Of a stretch of 64,000 nucleotides of DNA, positions 29,301-41,300 are shown one piece after another. Under the pieces are notes generated by a model. That model was not told the origin of the DNA. It did no database searches and was given only the letters and a program-made list of their open reading frames with translations. This DNA is from Liolophura sinensis (Eukaryota > Mollusca > Polyplacophora > Chitonida > Chitonidae): the NCBI RefSeq assembly GCF_032854445.1, contig NC_088295.1, positions 54,171,249-54,235,248 of the forward strand, in the 5' to 3' direction. Numbering within the stretch: the first letter of the stretch is position 1; every line of letters begins with the position of its first letter. The translations under genes were made by a program, and so were the position numbers.

Positions 29301-32300
29301 ATCTGGGAAAACAAAGGTGCGTGATGTACATGTAACTTATGTAACTTAAAGAAGATGTTTTTACTATACACAGCGTGTAAATGAAAGTAAATAAAAAATA
29401 TCTGTAGATACTTATGAATGCTTTCTCTTGTAATGGCAATTTTTAATTGAAGATGCAGGGAGCTGTAATTGCTGTAAAAATTTACTCGTAAATTGAATTT
29501 TTTTTAATCAAATAAAGGCCGTAAGAAATCACTTTTGTTGGTAAAGCTTACACTTTTTAGTAGGATATTGTCCTACTGCCCCCCCTCCCCCCCCCCCAAA
29601 AGAAAAAGCTCAAATCACCTGAAGAACTTCTTGGGGAATAAGAATGAAGTTTGAGGTTAAATACGGTATGTTTTGTCTGACATTGTAATGTGCTATCTTC
29701 CTTGGCAGTGTTATGAAGTGCTTAAGAATGCCATGAGTGCTCTGAAGGGTCAACCCTCACCCGCTGGTTTTCCATTTGAGAACACTCACACGTACGTTCT
29801 CAACCCGAAGTCCATTACCATGGGCCAGTTGTACGGAGAGTTTGACATGCTCACACATGAATGGTATGTACAGCTACCGAAATGAGCCCAGTCAGGATCT
29901 CAGAGGTCTTGCGTGTTCACGCAGATATCGTGGAGAAAGGTGCAGGCTCTCGCAGACTAACGTAGATGAAAGGCGTCATTTTACAATAGTTGCTTGATTG
30001 AATGCACATCCGTCTGCTGACGGTGTCATTGGCACCAAGCATAAAATCATGTCTTTAGCTGCAGTAGTTTGCGAGAGCCGCCAACTTGTCTTAGCTAAAT
30101 CTGAGTGAACGCCAGAGACCACTGAAATGATGAGTGGGCTTATTCAATGTTTCCCAGTTTCACACTGAAAATGAATGCTACCTAGATTGAGACTGCGCAT
30201 TGCTCATGACAACAATCTACTCTTAAACAGAAAATGAGCTCTAACCCTAAATAAGCCACTTCTTCTAGACATTGCTCATTTACAACAAAATTCTCCCTGA
30301 CTGAGAAGGCATGTTTCACCTATAGCAACATTTATCCATTAACTGTTACGCTGCTATGAGGCTGGCCCAGCTATGCTGCGATTACGGTTGAAGCTTTGAT
30401 GGCTTTCCATAAATAAGCAACAAAGCAATCCTTGAATGATGCAACAGCTCCAATAATTTACCTGTCCAAGAGGAAGCAAGAACACCACATACCAACTGTT
30501 AACTTTAATGTCAGTTGATAACAGTTTTACAGTTTACATTTTTATCACGTTTATTTTAAATGTACTTAATCACTCAAAAACAGCATCATTCTGCAATATG
30601 TTTTGCATGCATTACACTCATATGGCATACAATGCTAGGTACTACACAGACATATATAGCTGTGTCACTGTTAACATATTGGTGTGTTTGACTTGCAGGA
30701 CTGACGGTATCCTGTCCACCCTGATCCGTGTGGGGTCAGCAGCTGTGGACAATGATAAACGCTGGTTTGTCTTTGATGGCCCCGTGGATGCTGTGTGGAT
30801 TGAGAACATGAATACCGTATTGGATGATAACAAGAAACTCTGTCTGAGCAGTGGAGAAATCATCAAACTTACTGATGTAAGGCCCTCTTATTACTTATTA
30901 TTATTTTGCCTGATTTCTGTTGGGGTTTTGAGCTTTTTTTTCTCCATTAATTGAAGGTATTTCAGGTTTTTTGTTCCATGGTATATCAGTGTTAATTTTT
31001 GTATTTTTCAGAACATGACCATGATGTTTGAGGTGCAGGATTTGGCTGTGGCTTCTCCGGCTACTGTCAGCAGATGTGGAATGGTCTACCTGGAACCCAG
31101 CATCATTGGCTTGGATCCTTTTGTGGAGTGTTGGCTCAAGAAGCTGCCAGACTGTATCTATCCGTATCGAGAACAGCTTCAGGACCTCTTTGATAAATTT
31201 CTTCATGTAAGACAAATCTTTAACTACACGCTACAATATTTACTCTCAAAATGTGTGTTCTTTAACCTTGTATGTGCTAAAGTTGGCATAAAATCCATCA
31301 GGTAATCAGAAAGTAGATTTACACAGACAGTGAAATGGTAGCCTTTTTAGTATTGGTATGTGTGTTGTATTGATGAACTAATAATGGAACACCCTAAGCA
31401 GTAAAATTGTACTATTAAGTGTCATTATTATGCTAATTTCTCATCTCATTATCATTTGCATACATGATATTCAAAGTAGAATGCAGTTGTAAATGTGGAT
31501 AACCAGGATTTCTTTATTTCCTGGTTTGTTCTTTTTATCAAGTTGCTGACTATTAATGAAGAGAGGGTAGTTTTATAAAGCATTTTTACATATGCAGACA
31601 CCTTCACACCTATGTGTAAAAATTAAACCTACATGTATAAGATGTAAGTCTTGAGTCATCGAAATCTTCCATATTTCTACTATGACTACAGGATACAATC
31701 AAGTTTGTACGCAGCAAAGTGAAGGAAATTGTAGGCACAATGGATAGTAACCTGACTTTCAGCTTCCTCAAACTACTAGAGTGTTTCTTCACTCCATTCA
31801 TCCCCAAAGAGGTATGTTCACACAATAGTCTTTTGCTTTTCTTTTTTTTTTAAATCTTGTTCTGTTTTTATTATAACAATTTATTAACATCCTTTTCTGT
31901 GTCTGACGTCTTCTTGTAATCTTCTTTAATAGCATCACTGACATTACTGAAGGGCTCTGAGCAAATATGAAGAAGTATTTTGTTTGTGACTTATACAGTT
32001 CACCTTAAAATTCCAAGAATGTTAAGAACTTTTGTCGTAATACTGCAGGTTACGGAAAACTTAATTATATGTATCATTGTCTTTTACGCACACTTTATTA
32101 CAGGCTAGTTCCTGCATTCTTAGACAAGACATGTATACTTTTCATCGATTGTCTCCTGTTTAGATTGGTGCAGTACCTTGGACATTCAACAAGTTTTGTA
32201 GAAGACATTTTTAACATGCACAGTACTTTTGTATTTTAGAAAAAGAGCAAAATTTTTGCAAATTTACAAATTTCATCCTTTGACAATATCTTCACCTATT

Positions 32301-35300
32301 TATAAATTTACGTCTTCATTTTTTGTAATAAAGTCCTCGGAAACTTACATGTATACTGTAGTATGCATTTTCAACATATGTGTTGTACGTGGAATATGGA
32401 AGTAAAGCCATTGTTAATGTTTATTAACATTGTTTCACCCATTGTATGCTCATTGCACTTAAATGAGGTGCATTTGTGTTTTATTAACTCTCCCAACAGA
32501 AATTTGTAAACCTGATAGGAATTATAGTAGACACTTTCAACATTTCCACAGGATCTTGGTTTAATACAAAATTTTTGGGCAATATTTACAGACTTAGAAT
32601 TTCAACCCATTTTTTCACCTTCTTTGTATTTTAAAATCACCTTTGAATAAACTTTATCACACCTGTTGTTCAATTTATCCCTTCAGCCAATCGTCACTTC
32701 TTCTCTGATTACATACCCTAATTTTCCCTGCTCCAAAACCCAATTTCAATGACTAAGGACCAGCATCCTGTGTATACTTGTTGGTATTAAAACAGTCTGG
32801 CAGAGATGAAAGCAGTGATTGTGATTATTAATGAGATCAATTAAAAAGTCTTCACATTACTTATGCACAAGCCGCTGGATATAGAGCTGAACCCTGAAGT
32901 TACTGCAATTAAAAAGTCTTCACATTACTTATGCACAAGCCGCTGGATATAGAGCTGAACCCTGAAGTTACTGCCAAGGCTACATTTTCTGAGTCATTTA
33001 AATCAAACTCCAGTATCAGTATTGACTACAGTGACTCTGATGCTAGTGACTCTGATGAGAAGTCTGAACTTGTGAGTTCCTCTATTCATCATTCATGCAC
33101 TCCTGCATGCGTGAGAAATGTAAATTTAATTGCTATACACTACATGTATGATGATATCGGATCAAGTGAGAGCATTTCAATCACACACTGCTTGTGGCTG
33201 CCTACACTGCGATTTCATTACATCCATGTTGCATACTGTATATGTTATAATCATTGACAGTACGCGCTGTTTCATGTAAAGTATATATTTGAGTATTGTT
33301 AGTTTACACACTAGCACGCTACACACTATCACACTAGCACACTACTCACTAGAACACTACTCCTGTCACCTACTTGCATGTATATGATCATGCAATGTCG
33401 ATGGACAAATATTTGACCAAGAAATAACTTTTGTGCAGGGAGTTGAGTTAATTGGCAAAATGTCATATATACTTTGATACTTCATCTTTCATTCTGACTA
33501 TAGTCTCATGATGATGTAACATAAAGTTCATCTTTGTTGTTAAACTTAACTAAACGGTTGATAAAACTTTGATACAGCATTGTGTAACTATACATTGACA
33601 TACAATGCCATCACTGCCTAAGTATCAAGGCTGAAACTGAAACGGTTTTACTTGCACATTTTAGCACAATATGTCTATATCATCAGTCACTACTTCGTTG
33701 AATTGATTTCTTTTCTAAGTGATCTTGTGACTTTTGATGATGTTTATGATATTTCGGTGTGTTGTGTTTTTCTCTTTGTTTGCTGTTGTGATCTAATATC
33801 TTAAGTGTTGTGATTTACCATCGTATTGTGATTATGATTCAGTTTGATTTTGATTTGTGTTATCTTGATGTTTGCTGTGCACCTTGTTCATCATTGTTCC
33901 TCATCTTTCCTACTGGTGTGCTCTATACTGTCATGAATGATGTGATCCGTAGAGCAAGTACAGGAGTATGGTAAGATGTTTTAATGCTCATATAATATAA
34001 AATGTGTCTCATTTTTAAAACTTAATCTCTTTTAAAAAAAACAAAATATTATTCTCAGGTAATAATATTAACACCTGTACAGAACAAATAACTGGCTGCT
34101 CTACCTTAAGGTGTAATGATGTATATAGTATGGTTCTTATTTGTTGGATGATTTTTTGGGATTGAATTTTGGCTCAAATACAGTGTTAAGATGAAATTGC
34201 ATTAAATTCATTATAAGTCCTGATCAAAGGCACTTTAGTGGTGTTATTGAATTCAGTGTGGCTTGATTATTTATGTAACTTAGTAGCCTTCACTCAAAAA
34301 TTTTACCTAACAACCTTCCAGACTTAAAGCCACGGCTGAACCCAGGAGGGCTTTATGGATTCTAGTTTATGACCTCATTCATGATTGAAAAGGCCCTGTT
34401 TTCATTTCATGTCAAATGTTTGTACTCTGTGCATATAGACTTGGAAAACAAAGTGTAGTTTTGAATCTGTCAACGGTTAGTCCTGATATCCATGACAAAC
34501 ACTTAACCCTCACTGTCTTGCTGTACTGTAGAGTGAACAGCCTATCCCTGAGGAGAGACTGAAGCGTATAGGCGAGCTGATAGAGCCCTGGTTTCTCTTC
34601 TCCCTCGTATGGTCCTTGGGGGCAACAGGGGACAATGATGGCCGCAAGAAATTCTCGGCTTACATCAGGGACAAGTGCACCCAAGCTGAGGTAAGTCGTC
34701 TTCTTGTGTTTATAAATACCATTGTCAACATGGCCGCTCTTGTTCAGCATTTTTGTTTGTTTATATACATGTAGCTTCAAATAACAAGACACATTATTTT
34801 CTGTGGCATGGTCATTGTAGTCAATGGTTTAGCTCTGACATCTCATCATATCGCACATGTTGATTTGCATAAATCTGGCCCAGTTTTATGTCATAGCAAG
34901 CAACTTAAATGTTTTCCTGATAAATGTATTACAATCTCCTATGGTTTTACCACTTTATTGAACTTTAGACAAAAGCTTAAGGATTTCCTGAAGAATATAT
35001 ATATTGCGCTGTCCAACAGCTTGATTCCTTTATACTGAAATTTACTTTGTATGTTCTCCGGTAAAGCACACAGTACCAGCTTCATTATGTATTTGAGCCA
35101 GATCTCAGGGTGTTTTATAAAGTTTGAATGAGGGATATGTAATAAGCTGCATTTCTGCATGTACAGATCAAGATGCCGTTCCCTGAGGCTGGTCTGGTGT
35201 ATGACTATACCCTGGATGACGCTGGTATCAGCAGCACCAAGGTTGAGGATGAGGAAGAAGCCGGCAGTGAGAAGCAGGTCTGTTCATTCAGGACTATTGC

Positions 35301-38300
35301 TATTAATATCACAACAATTTTTTTTTTTTTTTTACCTATTACTTTTGTTTCAGTCGTGATACCAGTGGGATGTCAAAGTTGCATGTATTTAATCATTTAA
35401 ACAAACAGTTAGAACAAAACCTTAACTGAGGTATATTGACAGTAGGTCAGATTTCATTGGTTATCATGTGGCAGCTAATACACTCTCACTGCTGCCCTGG
35501 TTGTACTCTCCTTGCTGTAGTCTATATTATTGTCAACTGTCAAAGGTTACAAATTGTCCAAGACGATCTTTTTAAGTCTACTATGGTAATTTTCTTACAG
35601 ATGAACATGTTTAGACTAAGATGGACTTGTCTGCATTGAACCTGTTGAAGAATAATGAGTGTGATATGTTAGTTACAAATTGTTTGTACCTGTCTAATCT
35701 GTTGTCCAGGTTTGCTGGGTGGGCTGGATGGATGGAAGGCCAGAGTTTACTATCTCAGCTGACAAGAATTTCTCTGATATTATTGTCCCCACATTGGACA
35801 CTGTGAGAAGTGCACATATACTAGAGATGCTGCTGGTCAACAAAAAGACAGTTAGTACAGCATTATTACATGTCTCAATCACAAAATACACCTTTTTCAT
35901 AGTAATAAAATTATGCTTATTTCTCTGTCGCTTTGAGGTACATTTGCTTCTTGGCAAATCTACAGGATTTCAGATCTGCATATGTGTACACGTTGATCAG
36001 ATTAAAAGATGACATTTGGAAAGTGGTTTGTATAAGTAACAATAGTATTTTAAGATAACTTTCAAGAATTACAGAGATTCTATCGCTGGATACAGTGCCG
36101 GAAACTGTATTCCTAAAATGTGAAAATATGGTCACAAGTTGGTGCAAGTATTAATTTGATAGGTTTAGGCATTGGAGGCATGTTGTTTCTGATCATCACA
36201 GGATGATACATGTTCCTTGCTCACCTCCCGTTGACATATGTTGGTCGCATTGAGTTTGTGACTTTGAAGTACCTATAGCTGGTTTGGAGGCAAGACGCAC
36301 TGTAGTGCTTTTAGCCAATACATTCTGCTCTAGAATGTGCACATATGCTGCTCTCAGAATGTGAAAATACAGTACATCACTATATCCTTTGAACTGGACA
36401 AGTTCAAAGAACTGTTTTATGATGGTCATCAATATTTCTCATCTTGTTGTGCTGTTCCCTGACATGATTACTTTTGTTTGCTTTTAGGTACTTTGTGTGG
36501 GTCCCACTGGTACAGGCAAAACCCTGACAATTGCTGATAAACTATCAAAGAGCATGCCCAAAGAGTACACCCCAGAGTTCATTGTGTTTTCAGCCAAAAC
36601 TAGTGCCAATCAAACTCAGGACCTGATTGATGGGAAGTTAGACAAGAGGTGGGTTATATTCTGCTGAATAATTCATCTACTATAATAATTGCCTTCATGA
36701 ATATTCAAGGCATACCTGATTTCAAAATCATTCACATACCATAACCTACTTGAACACAAAACACAATACAAGCAATTGCAGAACAGGATTAGCTGTTTTT
36801 ATAAATATGCCATGTTGAAAGCTGTCTTGTTCAATCCTAATTCTGATCACAAAATAATTACATTATTACAATGGCATTACTTTCACTGTCCACAAAACTG
36901 TTACTGTAAAAGCAGAAGTAAATGTTCAGCAGGGAATGTTCATTGTTACAGTTGTTTTGTCTTTTACACATCCAGGGAATAAGTGTAGTTGCAAGTAAAG
37001 CTATTAGTGTCTGATGACAAAATGGTTTTTTTTTGGTAGACGTAAAGGTGTGTTTGGACCTCCTCTTGGCAAATATCTGGTGTTTTTTGTGGATGATCTG
37101 AACATGCCAGCCCTGGAGGTGTATGGAGCCCAGCCTCCCATAGAACTTGTCAGACAGTGGATGGACTTCAAGGGCTGGTATGATCGCAAAGCTATAGGTA
37201 AGCAGTTCATCCATCTTTATATATCTTTATATTTTTTGAGCTTCAGCTATGGTCAAATTTGTCTAATTTATAATACACATAATGCACGTCTGTTGTACTT
37301 ATTTATTTTTAAGAAAGGTTTTGTGAAGTGTTTTTATTTTTGTTGATACATGTATGCATCTGAAGCTTATTAGATTTATTTATTTATTTATTTGATTGGT
37401 GTTTTACACCGTACTCAAGAATATTTCACTTATACGACAGCCGCCAGTATTATGGTGGGTGGAAACCAGGCAGAACTTGGGGGAAACCCACGACCATACA
37501 CAGGTTACTGACAGACCTTCCCACGTACGGCTGGAGGAAAAGCCAGTATGAGCTGGACTTGAACTCACAGCGACCGCATTGGTGAGAGGCTTCTGGGTCA
37601 CTTAACTGCGTTAGTGCACTAACCGACTGAGCCACGGAGGCCCCCTGAAGCTTATTAGACTGTTGTTAAAAAAGTCAATGTGACTAAATTATACATCTGT
37701 TGGATTATATAGTTATGGGAAACTTAGGAAGTGTTATCATTAGCAAAATACTATTTGTGAGAAAACCATTGCTGATTGGCTGTACAGCATATGGTCATTT
37801 GATTTTGTTATATCACAAAACTGTTATTCAGTAGTGCATTGCACAGAAAACCCCCATAGTTGCCTTTGAATCGGGACAAGGGTGTGATCATTTCTTTATC
37901 CACTTGTATCTGTTACAGGCGAGTTCCGTAACCTGGTAGATGTAAACTTTGTGTGTGCAATGGGTCCCCCGGGGGGAGGGCGAAACCCTGTCACTGCTCG
38001 TTTGCTCAGGCACTTCAACTTCCTGGCCTTCACAGACATGGAAAACTCCAGTATGCAGAAGATTTTCTCCACCATTCTCAAATCTTGGATAGGTAAGACA
38101 ATATTTCATGTTTATTTACTTGTCCACTTATCGCCATGTTATCTTTGCACATTTATACATGTTGTTTGAGTTTTGACTAATCAGTATCTAACAAGATTAA
38201 GTTATTAAATGTTTTTACCTTGGCTTTTTGTGGCTTTTACATTACCCTGTAACTAATGTTTAATGGCACAATTCATTTATTTGTACGATACTGACCAATT

Positions 38301-41300
38301 TCTGTTTGATTTGCATTTTTTTAACACATGACCTGTTATTGTCCTGTCGTATTCGTATTAATGGAAATTCTCTATGCTTACACATTGTCATGCTTTCTTT
38401 TTGTTACAATGTTGTACCGTGGACTTTTTGGTTATTGTTGTGCTGGTTGTATTGCTCTGCTCACAGATGAGGTCATCGTATCGAATACTGATGGTGAGGA
38501 CAACACTTTACCTATTGTATTTGACCTAAAAGTTTCTCCTTCTGCGTTATCATAACGGTTTTATTAATGTTATTGATCAGTTTGTTTGGAACGTAGGATA
38601 ATACATAAGTTTAAGCACTGAAAATGATTTGCCTGTTTTTGCTGGGGGTGGGGATGGGGGAATTTTTAGGGCAAATACAATATATTAGATATCTCCCCAT
38701 TGCGTTAATTGTGAAGTGTTAAATTTGAGCCAGTGCTTGCCCCTTCTGGATTTCTGTTGTTGTGCCACCATTGACAGTATATAATCATGATTTTACACTG
38801 CTAGCATCCGTGATACTCTATAGTTGGTATGTAGAAAATTGAGAAGGTTTTCTTACACAATACATGATATATCATACTTTTTAATGCATTATGATGAAAT
38901 GCTGCAAGTACCTGTTTAAAATAAAATTTCAAGCATTATTTTGACTTATTTTGTAGTTTTTTTATCTATGCAGAAGTAAATAAAGTATCTACAAAGTGCA
39001 CTGTTTTGGTTTTAGTAGTTTTATAAGCACATAAAGTATTATATTGTATTTTGTGACAAATATGAAGATCAAATAACACATTCTCTTGTTTTATCTTACA
39101 TTTGAACACAGTTGAATTTATTATTTTGTTGAACACAAGATCTGACAGGCAGTGAATTAGCAGCAAACTGTGCCCAGCTGGTGACTACTTGTATCAACGT
39201 GTACAATACCATCACCACTCAGTTGCTGCCCACCCCAGCCAAGAGCCACTACACCTTCAACTTGAGAGATCTCTCCAAGGTGTTCCAGGGGATTCTCATG
39301 GCCGAGCCCAACAAGATGAAAAGCCTGGCGGACATCCTGAGACTGTGGTACCACGAGAGCTGCCGCGTCTTCCAAGATCGTCTCGTCAACGATGAGGACA
39401 GGCTGTGGTTCCAAGAGCTCCTCCAGGAAAAGATGAAAGCTGACTTCAACACTGAGGTGGGGGAGGTGATCCCCTCAGAGCCTCTGCTCTACGGAGACTT
39501 CATGTCACCCAGTGTGGACAGCAGGATATATGCTGAGATTACTGACCATCAAAAGGTACACACTTTAAGACTTGCCAGACGCGATGCCCAAGTCAGTTAC
39601 TGATGAGAATAATGGTGCATTACAGCTATAAGGAGAGGTCTCGCTCAATCACATAATTTGCGGTTAAAATCAAGGTGCTTGACAAATCCGGCAGTTCTTG
39701 TTCAAATCCAGATCTAGGCACTTTGTTTGTGGCTTCAAGTCAGGGAATGTCTCAGGAAGATCTACCGATTAAACGGAAGGGATCCACCCAGAACGCTGAC
39801 CATTGTCAAAAAAAAAAAAAAAAATTCTTGAAGGTGTTGCAATAAGCCTATTAAAGAGACATAATATACCCCTTATAATACAGGACAGCTGACTAGCTAA
39901 CTAGCTTACATGTGCTTGCTTGGCCTCAAGAACAAGAGAAAGTCTCACTGGTCATTATGGTATTTTCTGCATTTGCGTGATGAAGTATGCAATTCAGTAA
40001 TGATTAATATTGCATGGTAGTGTACTGTTACAATGTTGATTTAATAATTATGTACTAAAATGAAATACATGTACTGCCCAGTTTCCTCTCACCAAATATC
40101 CTAAATATCCTCAAATAAATAAATAAATAGGTACATGTATAGGGGAGAGAATGAAATGCTTGTTGCTTGTAGATGGTGAAGGTGATGGAAGACTGTTTAG
40201 AGGATTACAATCAAGTGAACACAGCCCAGATGAAATTGGTGCTCTTCATGGATGCTATCAGACACGTGTGTAGAATCAGTCGTGTGATCCGCCAGCCCCT
40301 GGGTAATGCCCTTCTGTTGGGTATGGGAGGTAGTGGCAGGCAATCCCTCACCCGTCTAGCTGCTCACATGTAAGTCTGAACTCTGGTCTCTCTGACACCT
40401 ACATAACACACGTAACTATACTGTCACAATATAAACTGAATGATCATGTACGTCATTACATAATCCTCCTTTTCTCATTAGCTCATTACATCTCAGTAAC
40501 AATTTCTTTTCCTATCTCCTAGTCTGCTGGTAACTCCATTGAACATTTAAAGCTGATTTTGTCTGTTTAAGTTAAATAAACAGTATTGAGTGTAAATTTA
40601 CATCACAAGGATATTGTTGCCAGTCTGTAAGTTTTGAATTCTTTACTAAATTGTAGAAAAGTGTCATGTGTTTTTTTTTTCTTTAATTATTCCAGTAACA
40701 AACTAGATCCTCTAGGCATACCAAACCATCATATCAAAGATCGGGACTATTTATGACACAGGGTTGAACAGTGAAAACATTTGAACTTCATGTTTCTGTT
40801 ATGTTTATGATACTGTTCTGTTTTCAGGTTTCGTATTCCACATTTTTAATGGTTTTTCTTTTTCTTTCCCTGCAGTGCCGAATTTGATTGTTTCCAAATT
40901 GAACTGGCCAAAAATTATGGCATGGCTGAATGGAGAGAGGACTTGAAAACCGTGATGATGAAAGCTGGGCTGGAAAATAAACCTGTTGTCTTCCTGTTCA
41001 GTGACACTCAGGTAAGAGTACAAGTCAGTAGTGGGGAATCTCGTCCAGAAACTGTGGTAAATTGTTCATTCATACCCTTGCCATGATGTTTTATGGGAAT
41101 AACTGTGTTGCCATTACACTGGTATAAAGTGTCCTACTCTTTGTCTGAATATAGTGGTAAAATCAGTTAGCCCATACTTAAAAAATTTAGGAAGAAATAT
41201 TTAAATAGTACTTAAATGTCTGTAATTAGAGGTATGTTTTATGAAAATTCCATCATGTAAATGAGATAATGAAGAATACCTTATTCACACTCATGAATCT

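Larger units (their letters stand above)
31812..34531 (+). other. Intron 40, 2.7 kb, longest complete intron
   Basis: Contains a 68-bp tandem duplication (32838-32973), a possible cassette exon (32940-33071) and a short CACTA-rich minisatellite (33306-33363). The remainder is AT-rich without recognisable features. Confidence 0.5.

Noticed and set aside
30508-30954. 148-codon open frame as an independent gene
   Set aside because: Exon 38 plus flanking intron; splice sites at 30699 and 30876 explain it.
33306-33363. CRISPR-like short repeats
   Set aside because: Imperfect minisatellite without spacers, in a eukaryotic intron.
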